Source: an uncultured Corynebacterium sp.
GTDB taxonomy: Bacteria; Actinomycetota; Actinomycetes; Mycobacteriales; Mycobacteriaceae
Assembly: GCA_946222625.1 (NCBI GenBank)
Contig: CAMILJ010000021.1
Coordinates: forward strand, 1-19,666
Length of the DNA stretch: 19,666 nt
Direction of reading: 5' to 3'
Shown piece after piece: positions 5,752 through 13,496 of this stretch. The notes beneath the pieces are model-generated. The model was not told the DNA's origin, did no database searches, and was given only the letters and a program-made list of their open reading frames with translations. The position numbers and the translations under genes were made by a program. Within the stretch, counting starts at the first letter, position 1. Each line of letters opens with the position of its first letter.

Positions 5752-7413
5752 ATGAGTTTTGACCAGAACGCAGAGCGCCAGCCTTCGCTGCTGGACGCGT
5801 CGTGCGATAACTTCGTCCACGACCTCGCGCAGCTCACGCCCACCGATGCCACCGCGTGGGGAATCCCCGGCTTCGATGGGGAGCTGGAGGATTTCTCCCC
5901 GGAGTACTACTCCTCCGTGGCGGATCGCACCCGTGAGATGATGGCGGATCTCGATGCACTCGATGACACCACCGACGAATCCGACGATGACGACGATTTC
6001 GACGAGGTGGACTACGTCACCGCCGCCGTCCTGCGCGACCGTCTCTGCCTGGATCTTGACCTGCACCATGCTGGTGAGGACATCCGTTGTCTTAACAACA
6101 TTGCCTCGCCGGTGCAGACCATCCGCGACACCCTGATGCTCATGCCGAAGGACACCCCGGAACAGCTCGACGCCCTGCGCTCGCGCCTGTCGAAGGTGCC
6201 GGCATCCCTCAGCGGCTACAAGGAGTCCCTCACCGAGGCGGCGTCGCGTGGCATGGTGGCGCCCCAACGCCAGATCTCGGAAGTATTCGTGCAGAGTGAG
6301 CGGCTTGCCGACGCCGGCTCCATGCTCGAGGACCTTGGTGTGGAGGGCCCCGAGGTGGACGCGGCCAAGGAAGCCTTCGGCGAATTCGCCGATTGGCTTT
6401 CCAACGAGCTGCAACCGCAGGCTCCGTCCCAGGACGCGGTGGGCCGGGAGCGCTACGAGCGCTTCTCCAGGCTTTTCGTCGGGGATGCCGTGGACCTCGA
6501 TGAGGCTTATGAGTGGGGCCTGGATCAGGTGCGTTCCATCAAGGCGGAACAAGAAAAGATCGCCCACGAGCTCTACGGCTCCGACGTGACGGTCCGCGCC
6601 GCGATGCGCAAGCTCAACGAGGAGGAGCGCTACCAGCTCCACGGCACCGACGCGCTGGTGGAGTGGATGCAGTCCACCGCGGATCGCGTCATTAAGGACC
6701 TCGACGGCACCGCCTTCGATATCCCGGAGGCCGTTAAAGAAATCGAGTGCTGCATCGACCCGGCCGGCACCGGCGGTATCTTCTACACCTCGCCGTCGGA
6801 TGACTTCTCCCGCCCCGGCCGCATGTGGTGGTCCGTACCGTCTGGTCAGGAGCTTTTCCACACCTGGCAGGAGCTGACCACTGTCCACCATGAGGGCGCG
6901 CCGGGCCACCACCTGCAGATTGGTGCCGCGCTGACCCAGCCTGACCTCAATCTGTGGCGCCGCGCGGTGACCTGGAACTCCGGCCATGGTGAAGGCTGGG
7001 CTCTCTACGCGGAAGCACTCATGGCGGAGCTGGGTTACATGGATGACCCAGGTTTCCGCATGGGGCTTCTCGACGCCCAACGTTTCCGCGCCGCCCGCGT
7101 CGTGGTGGACATCGGACTCCACTTGGGTAAGCCTTTGCCGGATTGCAACACTTCCGGTGTCTGGGATAAGTCCCACGTCAAGACCTTCATGCGTGAGAAC
7201 ACCGCGATGGATGATGCCAACCTCTCCTTCGAGGTCACCCGCTACCTGGGTTGGCCGGGTCAGGCTCCGTCTTATGCCTTGGGCCAGCGCCTGTGGCAGC
7301 AAACCCGCGACGCTGCGGTGGAGCAGGGCATGGAAGTACGCGATTTCCACTCCCAGGCATTGGCCCTAGGCTCTGTGCCGATGTCGATCCTGCGTGAGAC
7401 AATTCTGGACTAA
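5752..7413 (+). CDS. DUF885-family metallo-hydrolase
   Basis: A 553-residue protein of the DUF885 family, thought to be zinc-dependent peptidases or hydrolases. The metal-binding core is HHEGAPGHH at residues 379-387, an HExxPGH-type motif. A downstream GEGWALYAE segment (Glu414) probably supplies the third ligand, as in gluzincin-like enzymes. No signal peptide is seen, so it should be cytoplasmic, although some DUF885 proteins are secreted. A highly acidic stretch at about residues 71-87 (DDTTDES followed by a run of Asp) looks like a surface loop not needed for the fold. The start at 5752 follows a -10 box; the frame extends 13 codons further without support. The substrate is unknown and the length is usual. 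Confidence 0.83.
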   Translation: MSFDQNAERQPSLLDASCDNFVHDLAQLTPTDATAWGIPGFDGELEDFSPEYYSSVADRTREMMADLDALDDTTDESDDDDDFDEVDYVTAAVLRDRLCLDLDLHHAGEDIRCLNNIASPVQTIRDTLMLMPKDTPEQLDALRSRLSKVPASLSGYKESLTEAASRGMVAPQRQISEVFVQSERLADAGSMLEDLGVEGPEVDAAKEAFGEFADWLSNELQPQAPSQDAVGRERYERFSRLFVGDAVDLDEAYEWGLDQVRSIKAEQEKIAHELYGSDVTVRAAMRKLNEEERYQLHGTDALVEWMQSTADRVIKDLDGTAFDIPEAVKEIECCIDPAGTGGIFYTSPSDDFSRPGRMWWSVPSGQELFHTWQELTTVHHEGAPGHHLQIGAALTQPDLNLWRRAVTWNSGHGEGWALYAEALMAELGYMDDPGFRMGLLDAQRFRAARVVVDIGLHLGKPLPDCNTSGVWDKSHVKTFMRENTAMDDANLSFEVTRYLGWPGQAPSYALGQRLWQQTRDAAVEQGMEVRDFHSQALALGSVPMSILRETILD

Positions 7414-7432
7414 AACCCCAGGTCGCTTCTTA

Positions 7433-7497
7433 GACTCTTGGATTTATCCACACCTGACTCTTGGATTTATCCACACCTGACTCTTGGATTTATCCAC
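7433..7497 (+). repeat. 2.8 tandem copies of a 23-bp repeat, each with a DnaA-box sequence
   Basis: The 23-bp unit GACTCTTGGATTTATCCACA + CCT occurs at 7433-7455 and 7456-7478 without change, and its first 19 bases again at 7479-7497. TTATCCACA, the strongest E. coli-type DnaA box, falls at 7444-7452 and 7467-7475; the third copy reads TTATCCACT (7490-7498). The array fills the gap between two genes and runs into the promoter of the second. Confidence 0.9.
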
Positions 7498-7512
7498 TTG
7501 TCGGGCTAACAT
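7484..7512 (+). promoter_or_regulatory. promoter of the AAA/DUF4143 gene embedded in the third repeat
   Basis: TTGGAT (7484-7489) and TAACAT (7507-7512) are 17 bp apart. The -10 box ends 7 nt before ATG 7520, giving a leaderless gene. The third DnaA-box-like sequence (7490-7498) lies in the spacer, so a bound protein would block RNA polymerase. The -35 match is modest. Confidence 0.45.
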
Positions 7513-7519
7513 GCGTGGT

Positions 7520-8770
7520 ATGTACCTGCCCCGAATCGTTGATGCAGAAGTCGAGAGAGGGCTCCGTGTTTCGGGAGCCCTCTTCCTCAAAGGCCCCCGT
7601 GCAAGTGGGAAAACATCAACAGCACGCCAATTCGCAAAGTCCGTCATTCAACTTGACCGTGACTCCCCAGAAGCAAACCTTGCGCGCATGCAACCGGCTT
7701 TGGGGCTTCAAGGGGCGCGGCCGCGGCTTATTGATGAGTGGCAGGTTGTCCCTGCTATCTGGAATGAAGTGCGCCATGCAGTTGATGACTCACCGGAGAA
7801 AGGACAGTTTCTCCTTACAGGCTCCTCCACGCCCAATGACGATGCCACCAGGCATTCGGGCGCAGGCCGTATTCGTTCTATTCAATTGCGCACGTTGAGT
7901 TTGGCAGAGCGAGAACTTGCTGCTGAGCGGGTATCACTGGGCGCCATCATTGCTGGCAATCAAGAGCCTACAGCCGGGACGGACGCCACCGTGGCGGATT
8001 ATGCCCGATGGATCGTTGCTGGTGGTTTTCCGGAGTTCTTTGACCTTGATCCGCTCGACGCGCAGGAAGGGATGGAATCCTACCTCACGGAGATGAGCGA
8101 GCACGATTATCCGGAGCTTGGCGGACCGCGCCGCGATCCGCGCCGTTTCCAGTCTTTCCTTCATGCCTATGCCGGACTAGTTGCCCAGCCGGCCACCGCT
8201 GCAGCGATTCGTAAACGCATAGGAGAACTCAGCAGCGCTACCTCGACACCAGCCGCAGAAACTGTGAACGTCATTCACGATTTTGCTACTCGCCTCTTCC
8301 TTATTGAGGATCAACCAGCTTGGTCACCGCGTACGAGGTCGAAGACTTCCATGGTCCAAATGCCTAAACGCCAGCTTGCCGATCCTGGTTTGGCTGCTGC
8401 TTTGTTGGGAACGGGTCCAGATAAACTGCTTGGAGATTTAGAGACATTAGGCATCCTCTTCGAGGCGCAACTTGTGCACGATCTGCGCGTCTATGCGCAG
8501 GCACTGCGTGCGCGCGGAGTATTCCACCTGAGGGATATGAAGGGGCGCGAAGAAATTGATGCAGTAGTGGAGCTTCGAGATGGTTCGTGGGTGGGATTTG
8601 AGGCGAAACTTTCGCACAACGAGGTCGATGCAGCGGCAGCACACCTTAAGCACGTAGCCGCTAAGCTTTCTTCGCCTCCAGCAGCGCTGATAGTTGTGAT
8701 TCCCAGCGGTCCAGCTTTCCAACGTCCGGATGGGGTCTGGGTGGTACCACTAGCGGCGCTTGCGGAATAG
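7520..8770 (+). CDS. AAA-type ATPase with DUF4143 domain
   Basis: A 416-residue protein of the AAA/DUF4143 family, widespread in bacteria and without an established role. Walker A is GPRASGKT at residues 25-32, Walker B LIDEW at 70-74 (Asp72, Glu73), and LLTGSS near 97-102 fits sensor 1. The C-terminal DUF4143 region has EEIDAVVE (Asp347) followed by GFEAKL (Glu361, Lys363), the spacing of a PD-(D/E)XK nuclease core; whether it is active is unknown. The start ATG 7520 (MYLPRIVD) matches the common N-terminus of the family and follows a -10 box by 7 nt; an ATG at 7511 overlaps that box. Upstream lies a DnaA-box repeat array. The 3' end overlaps the convergent AbrB gene by 21 nt. Confidence 0.85.
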   Translation: MYLPRIVDAEVERGLRVSGALFLKGPRASGKTSTARQFAKSVIQLDRDSPEANLARMQPALGLQGARPRLIDEWQVVPAIWNEVRHAVDDSPEKGQFLLTGSSTPNDDATRHSGAGRIRSIQLRTLSLAERELAAERVSLGAIIAGNQEPTAGTDATVADYARWIVAGGFPEFFDLDPLDAQEGMESYLTEMSEHDYPELGGPRRDPRRFQSFLHAYAGLVAQPATAAAIRKRIGELSSATSTPAAETVNVIHDFATRLFLIEDQPAWSPRTRSKTSMVQMPKRQLADPGLAAALLGTGPDKLLGDLETLGILFEAQLVHDLRVYAQALRARGVFHLRDMKGREEIDAVVELRDGSWVGFEAKLSHNEVDAAAAHLKHVAAKLSSPPAALIVVIPSGPAFQRPDGVWVVPLAALAE

Positions 8771-9802
8771 CCCCAGAATCTGCGGCAGGTAGCCGGCGAT
8801 GACGAGCACGATGATGAGTCGGATAATCTGCACGGCCACCACGGCGGGACCCGCCCCTCCTTCTGCGGACAGCGCGAGTACCGTCTCCAGCGCGCCGGGC
8901 GAGGTGGCGAGGTAAGCCTCAAAGTAGGTGATGTCCAGCCATGCGGTCAATGGCAGGGCGGTCAGCGCACACACGCCGATGACCACGACAATGAAGAGGA
9001 TCGTCGCGGGCAGCTGCTTGGCGAAGGCCCGCAAGGCCGGCACGGAAAGCCCGCCACCGCAGACCCAGCCGATGGACATGAATGCCATGATCTTGAACAC
9101 GTAGAGCGGCTCCAAAGTGTGGCCGGCTGGGATAACCTGCGTGACCAGCACCGTCAAGATGAGCGGACCTAGCACCGCAGCCGCAGGCAAACGCACGAGC
9201 TTGCCTAGCTTCTCACCAACCACGGCGATAGCGAGGGTCAGCAGCACAATCCACCACGTGACCTCGCCGTCAACGCTCATGTCGACGCCTTCGCCCGCAG
9301 GAGCATCTAACAAAGAAACCACCAAAGGGAGCGATACCGACACCGCCAGAAGGCGCAGATATTGCGTCAGCGCCACGTAGCGGTAGTCCGCACCCAGCTC
9401 GCTAGCCAGCGCGGGCATGAGCGAGGCTCCGCCGGGCAGCATGGATAAAATGCCCGTCTCCCAGGAAATATCCTTCGGCTGTGAGCGGTGTAGCAGAACA
9501 CCGCCGGCGACACCGATAAGCACGGTGATAAGGGACATCGTCACCGCAGCCGGCACAAAGCCAATGAGGGTGGAGACAGGCACAAGAGTCAGCGGTATGC
9601 TAGCCATCATTCCGATGAAACCGCGAGCGACAGCATAGAAGCGATCGTTGACGGAAAGCTCCTTGCCCGTCGTCAGTGCCATGGCGCCGGAGACCACGAT
9701 GGCGCCCAGAATCCAGGCGGCGGGCACGTGCAGGTAGCTGAATACTGCCCCGAGAGCCACAGATCCCGGGGCAACGATGGCCCACCTTGCACGCACAGAC
9801 AT
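8750..9802 (-). CDS. AbrB-family integral membrane protein
   Basis: A 350-residue membrane protein of the AbrB family (once called ammonia monooxygenase-like; probably a regulator or transporter in the membrane). It has about ten hydrophobic helices arranged as two related halves. Each half carries the Gly/Pro-rich conserved segment: MLPGGASLMPALASELGAD in the first half and ATSPGALETVLALSAEGGAG in the second. The C-terminus is short and basic. The start at 9802 (MSVRARW) is preferred because a minus-strand TAAACT ends 7 nt before it; ATG 9826 in the same frame would lie upstream of that box. It diverges from the TSUP gene. The substrate is unknown. Confidence 0.82.
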   Translation of the reverse strand: MSVRARWAIVAPGSVALGAVFSYLHVPAAWILGAIVVSGAMALTTGKELSVNDRFYAVARGFIGMMASIPLTLVPVSTLIGFVPAAVTMSLITVLIGVAGGVLLHRSQPKDISWETGILSMLPGGASLMPALASELGADYRYVALTQYLRLLAVSVSLPLVVSLLDAPAGEGVDMSVDGEVTWWIVLLTLAIAVVGEKLGKLVRLPAAAVLGPLILTVLVTQVIPAGHTLEPLYVFKIMAFMSIGWVCGGGLSVPALRAFAKQLPATILFIVVVIGVCALTALPLTAWLDITYFEAYLATSPGALETVLALSAEGGAGPAVVAVQIIRLIIVLVIAGYLPQILGLFRKRR

Positions 9803-9809
9803 GCAATCG

Positions 9810-9817
9810 AGTTTAAT
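9810..9817. promoter_or_regulatory. overlapping divergent -10 boxes (AbrB leftward, TSUP rightward)
   Basis: AGTTTAAT contains the minus-strand TAAACT (9815-9810), 7 nt before ATG 9802, and the plus-strand TTTAAT (9812-9817), 7 nt before ATG 9825. The two boxes share four bases. Both genes lack Shine-Dalgarno sequences, and both -35 boxes would lie inside the opposite coding region. Confidence 0.5.
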
Positions 9818-9824
9818 GATGGTC

Positions 9825-10595
9825 ATGGGCTTTGGATTGAGTGGTTGGGCGATTCTCACTATTGGAGCTGCCGTGGCCGGATGGATCGACGCCGTTATTG
9901 GTGGCGGCGGCCTCGTCCTTATTCCCCTCATTCTGGCGGTTGCACCCCAGCTTGCTCCCGCCACCGCGCTGGCCACGAACAAGGTGGCGGCGGTATCTGG
10001 TACAGCGTCCGCGGCCATTACGCTCGTCAAGAAAGTCCGCCCGCCGAAGGGCGAGCTCATCCGTATGGGCCTTCTTGCCCTTGTATGCTCCAGCCTCGGC
10101 GCCACGGCGGTCGCGCTCATCGACAAAGACATCATGCGCCCAGTCATCATCGTGCTCATGGTTGCGGTTGGTACCTTTGTCGCTTTCCGTCCAAGCTTCG
10201 GAAGCGGCGAAGGAGAGGGAATCCGCGGCGGTTGGCGCACGTGGGCGGGGTTAGCCGCCGTGGCGGCCATTGCCTTCTACGACGGCGTCTTTGGCCCCGG
10301 CACCGGCATGTTCCTCATCATGGCATTTACAGCCATCTTCTCCCAGAACTTCCTTACTTCCGCTGCGATGTCCAAGGTGGTCAACACGTGCACCAACGTT
10401 GGCGCGCTCATCGCCTTCATTCTGGGCGGGCACGTGGTATGGGGCCTGGCCTTAGTTCTCGCAGCAGCAAATATCCTCGGCGCGCAGCTGGGCGCGCGAA
10501 CCGTCCTCGGCGGCGGCACCAAGCTCATCCGCTATGCACTCCTCACCCTCGTCGTGGTGATGAGCATGTACCTAGCCTGGCAGCAGTGGGGTTAA
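9825..10595 (+). CDS. TSUP (TauE/SafE) family membrane transporter
   Basis: A 256-residue inner-membrane protein of the TSUP family, which exports or takes up sulfur-containing or organic anions such as sulfite or sulfoacetate. It has about eight hydrophobic segments in two repeats. The first starts with the family signature GWIDAVIGGGGLVLIPLIL and ATALATNKVAAVSGT; the second repeats it as FYDGVFGPGTGMFLIMAFT and SAAMSKVVNTCTNVGALIAF. The ATG at 9825 is chosen from a cluster of four in-frame ATG codons because the shared -10 box is 7 nt upstream. The substrate cannot be told. The stop overlaps that of the convergent hrpB at TTAA (10592-10595). Confidence 0.87.
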   Translation: MGFGLSGWAILTIGAAVAGWIDAVIGGGGLVLIPLILAVAPQLAPATALATNKVAAVSGTASAAITLVKKVRPPKGELIRMGLLALVCSSLGATAVALIDKDIMRPVIIVLMVAVGTFVAFRPSFGSGEGEGIRGGWRTWAGLAAVAAIAFYDGVFGPGTGMFLIMAFTAIFSQNFLTSAAMSKVVNTCTNVGALIAFILGGHVVWGLALVLAAANILGAQLGARTVLGGGTKLIRYALLTLVVVMSMYLAWQQWG

Positions 10596-12781
10596 ATCCT
10601 GTTCTTCGTCTTTGCGGTGGCCACCGCATTCCACGGGTCCTCGGGCCACGGGTGTTTGGGATAGCGCCCGCGCATGTCGGCGCGCACCCCGGCATAGGGC
10701 CCGGACCAGAAGCTGGCCAAATCATCGGTCACAGCAAGCGGCCGCCCGGCGGGAGACAGTAGATGGAATTGCACGCGGTGGCCGCAGTATTCGGGGGACT
10801 CCGCCAAACCAAAACACTCCTGCAACTTGATGGAAACCACCGGGCGCTCGCCGGACCAATCAATCCTTGCATCACGCCCGGATGGCACCGGCAAACGCTC
10901 CGGCGCGAGCTCAACCAAGCGGCTGGCTTCGGGCCACGGCAGTAATCGTTGCAGCGCCGGATACATGTCTGGGCGCCCGCCAATCGCCAACTCATGCAGC
11001 TCCGGATCCAGCCACTCAAGGTTGGCATTGTCGATATCTGGCCAGGGCTCTCCGTAGGCCCGATACAGATGCCGCAGACGTTCCCGCAGGTTCTGGGCCT
11101 TCTCGCTGAAGTGGAACAAGCTTAAGCCCTGTCCGGACTTGCGCAGTGCCTCCACCGCCTCATCGCCGGAGACCTTCACTGGCGTCTCCGACAACACGAT
11201 GGCACCTGCCGCACGCACGCGCACGCCGCGGACCTTGGAGCCGTCGAGAAAAGCTCGCGTCTCTTCGGTCACGCCGATAATGCTGAGCGCATCCTTTTCC
11301 GCGATAGGCACTGCTTCACGAATGATGGCGTTACCGGATTGCGCCAACGACACCTCAGCCACCGCCAACCAGTCGTGGCCATTCTCGAGAAACTGCGCGC
11401 GGGTACCGCTCGCTAACAAGTACTCCTTGTCACCCACGCGCTTAGCCACGAACTCTGGGAAGGCGCTAGCAACCACCACGCCTGGGTCCACCGGCCCCTT
11501 GTCGGGCACCAAGCGGGCAAGCCGCTTCGGGTCCGAATCATCCAGACGAGCAATCGTGCGTGCTGCCCCCGCACCGTACTTCAACAGTGCCGCGCCCCAT
11601 CGCGGGTGCACCGGCAAAAGCGCCAACTCTTCAGTGGCATGAAGCAGATCTAGGGTGCGGTGGGCGTCGGCAAGCGCGGCCTTCGGCGGTTGATCAAGCA
11701 AGGGGAAGTCCGGTCCCGCGCCCCAACAGTCCATAAACAGCGCTGCCTGCGTGAGGTCCGCGGAAAGGATTTCTGGAATCACGTGCGGAGAAAAGTGCTG
11801 GTAATCCTCCTGCGAATAGCAACGGACGACGGTACCCGGCGCCTCACGCCCGGCACGTCCAGCGCGCTGATCGGCGCTGCTTTTCGACGTCGACACCGTC
11901 ACCAACCCACTCATCCCGCGCTGCGCATCCCGCTTGGGAACGCGGGACAATCCAGCATCGATGACGGTGCGCACGCCCGGCACGGTCAGCGAGGACTCCG
12001 CAATAGACGTCGCCACCACGATGCGCTGTTCTCGCGTATACAGGGCCGCGTCCTGCTCCTGCGTGGTTTGGCGGCCGTGGAGTGGGAAAACGTTGTGGCC
12101 GCTCAAGGCATCACACACCAGGTTGACCTCGCGCACACCCGGCACAAAGACCAGAGTGGACTCGTGCTGCCGCGCGGCAACCTTGGCCACGCTTTTCCAA
12201 AAGTCTCGATCGCCCGCGGCACGTCCCGGAATCGGTTCATAGGAAATGTCGAGCGGGTACGTTACGGCCTCGGTGGAATGGATCGGCGCCCCTCCCATGA
12301 GCTGGGAGAAGCGAGAGGCGTCGACAGTCGCGGACATGGCAATGACCCGGAAATCATCGCGGAGCTGAGCCAACTCCAAGCACATGCCCAGCACCAGATC
12401 GGTATCGAGCTGGCGTTCATGCACCTCGTCGATGGCTACGGCGGAAATTCCTTCAAGCTCCGGATCCCGCAACAGTCGGCGTAACAAAACACCTGGGGTA
12501 ACAAACTCGACGTCCGCGCCCTTCCGGGAATCACCGCGCACCGCATAGCCGATGCGCTGGCCCGACAACTCCTGAAGGCGGTTTGCCGCCGCACGCACAG
12601 CTACGCGGCGCGGCGCGGTGACGAGAACCTTGCCCTCTACTTGGTTAGCCAGCGCCGGCGGAACGAGCGTGGTTTTACCCGTGCCGGGTGGGGCCTGGAC
12701 TACGACGTGGCCGTCTACAGGAAGAGAATCGATGGTCTCCAGGACGGGAAGTCCTGTGCCGATTGCCTTGAGATCAAACAT
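10592..12781 (-). CDS. hrpB: ATP-dependent RNA helicase HrpB
   Basis: A 729-residue DEAH-box helicase. Motifs in order are Walker A APPGTGKTT (30-38), DEVHER (118-123), SAT (150-152), and QRAGRAGR (305-312). A helicase-associated region follows, and the HrpB-specific C-terminal domain ends in RYPKHPWPEDPW. The E. coli protein is about 80 residues longer. The cellular role of bacterial HrpB is unclear; the enzyme class unwinds RNA using ATP. The ATG at 12781 overlaps the end of the acetyltransferase gene by 8 nt (ATGTTTGA), and GGTGGGAG lies about 14 nt upstream, so translation is probably coupled. It is convergent with the TSUP gene. Confidence 0.93.
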   Translation of the reverse strand: MFDLKAIGTGLPVLETIDSLPVDGHVVVQAPPGTGKTTLVPPALANQVEGKVLVTAPRRVAVRAAANRLQELSGQRIGYAVRGDSRKGADVEFVTPGVLLRRLLRDPELEGISAVAIDEVHERQLDTDLVLGMCLELAQLRDDFRVIAMSATVDASRFSQLMGGAPIHSTEAVTYPLDISYEPIPGRAAGDRDFWKSVAKVAARQHESTLVFVPGVREVNLVCDALSGHNVFPLHGRQTTQEQDAALYTREQRIVVATSIAESSLTVPGVRTVIDAGLSRVPKRDAQRGMSGLVTVSTSKSSADQRAGRAGREAPGTVVRCYSQEDYQHFSPHVIPEILSADLTQAALFMDCWGAGPDFPLLDQPPKAALADAHRTLDLLHATEELALLPVHPRWGAALLKYGAGAARTIARLDDSDPKRLARLVPDKGPVDPGVVVASAFPEFVAKRVGDKEYLLASGTRAQFLENGHDWLAVAEVSLAQSGNAIIREAVPIAEKDALSIIGVTEETRAFLDGSKVRGVRVRAAGAIVLSETPVKVSGDEAVEALRKSGQGLSLFHFSEKAQNLRERLRHLYRAYGEPWPDIDNANLEWLDPELHELAIGGRPDMYPALQRLLPWPEASRLVELAPERLPVPSGRDARIDWSGERPVVSIKLQECFGLAESPEYCGHRVQFHLLSPAGRPLAVTDDLASFWSGPYAGVRADMRGRYPKHPWPEDPWNAVATAKTKNRI

Positions 12782-13397
12782 CGAGATCTTGGCGCTCCCA
12801 CCTATCTTCGTTGTCTTCTAGCTTGCGCACCACACGACCTGGTTGGCCCAGCACCAGTGACTTATCTGGGATATCTGTGGTGATCAGCGTGTTCGCGCCA
12901 ACGACGCAATCCTCGCCGATTGTCACGCCAGGCAGGACCGTAACATTGGCACCAAACCACGTGTTATCGCCGATGCTGATAGGCTTCGCAATCTCCCACC
13001 CCTCTGCTCGCATCTCATGATCGTTGGCAGGATGCCCCACGGTAATAAGCGAGCAGTTCGGGCCGATCATGACGTGATTGCCGATGGTTACAGGCGCCTG
13101 CGCCAGGATCGTCGCGCCAAAGTTGATGAATACGTCTTTTCCGATGGTCACATTGCAGCCATACTCCACGTTGAGTGGCGCGTGCAGCCCGGGAACCTCG
13201 GACTCGGGCGACAACAGTTCCCGCAAAATCTCCTTCGCGCGCTCTGGGTTGGTGTTTTGCAGCTCATTGAGCTCCTTGACCAGCAGGAAGCCACGGCGAT
13301 GTTCGGCGCTGACCTCCTCGTTGACACCGGGCATGAACCACTGCCCGCTGGTCATGCGCTCAAAGGATCCGTGATCCGCCAAGTTCTCCTGTGACAT
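12774..13397 (-). CDS. maltose/galactoside-type O-acetyltransferase (left-handed beta-helix)
   Basis: A 207-residue acetyl-CoA-dependent O-acetyltransferase of the Maa/LacA/NodL group, presumably a cytoplasmic trimer. An N-terminal helical mac domain (residues ~14-65, with ERMTSGQWFMPG) precedes hexapeptide repeats that form the beta-helix (V-T-I-G-x-x-V-x-I style, ~80-185). The catalytic His is His122 in TVGHPAND, corresponding to His115 of LacA. The segment GQPGRVVRKL closes the fold as usual. The start at 13397 is preferred over an in-frame upstream ATG at 13478, because a good promoter lies between them and makes 13397 leaderless. It heads an operon with hrpB. Substrate is likely a sugar but not decided. 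Confidence 0.88.
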   Translation of the reverse strand: MSQENLADHGSFERMTSGQWFMPGVNEEVSAEHRRGFLLVKELNELQNTNPERAKEILRELLSPESEVPGLHAPLNVEYGCNVTIGKDVFINFGATILAQAPVTIGNHVMIGPNCSLITVGHPANDHEMRAEGWEIAKPISIGDNTWFGANVTVLPGVTIGEDCVVGANTLITTDIPDKSLVLGQPGRVVRKLEDNEDRWERQDLDV

Positions 13398-13403
13398 GGC
13401 AAA

Positions 13404-13432
13404 AGAATAGACATGTTGAGCGGATTTGTCGA
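13404..13432 (-). promoter_or_regulatory. promoter of the acetyltransferase-hrpB operon (leaderless)
   Basis: On the minus strand, TCGACA (13432-13427; one mismatch to TTGACA) and TATTCT (13409-13404) are 17 bp apart. The -10 box ends 6 nt before ATG 13397. The -35 box is one arm of an inverted repeat. Confidence 0.6.
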
Positions 13433-13443
13433 TTGCGTCGACA
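13427..13443. promoter_or_regulatory. inverted repeat over the acetyltransferase -35 box
   Basis: TGTCGA-TTGCG-TCGACA is a perfect 6-bp inverted repeat with a 5-nt centre. It covers the -35 box of the leftward promoter and lies 54 bp upstream of the rightward FMN reductase start, so it may be an operator for either gene. Confidence 0.35.
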
Positions 13444-13496
13444 TATCGGCGTACCCTCAGACGTTGACGCATTAACAAAATGTGAAAGGCACTTTA

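Noticed and set aside
5737..7350. 537-codon open frame on the minus strand opposite the DUF885 gene
   Set aside because: Its product has no family features and is rich in His, Arg and Gly in the way antisense frames of high-GC genes are; the plus-strand gene has a conserved metal motif and a promoter.
7433..7497. CRISPR-like array
   Set aside because: The 23-bp units are directly adjacent with no spacers and the copy number is below three; a DnaA-box or iteron interpretation fits better.
8741..8750. Perfect 10-bp palindrome GTGGTACCAC
   Set aside because: It lies inside the AAA coding region (codons for Val-Val-Pro) near the convergent stop codons, has no loop or T-run, and can arise from codon use.
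9803..10270. N-terminal extension of the AbrB frame by 156 codons
   Set aside because: The extension is antisense to the TSUP gene, has no membrane-protein character, and is separated from the real start by the promoter.
11660..12484. 274-codon plus-strand frame inside hrpB
   Set aside because: It is antisense to the helicase motifs and resembles no family.
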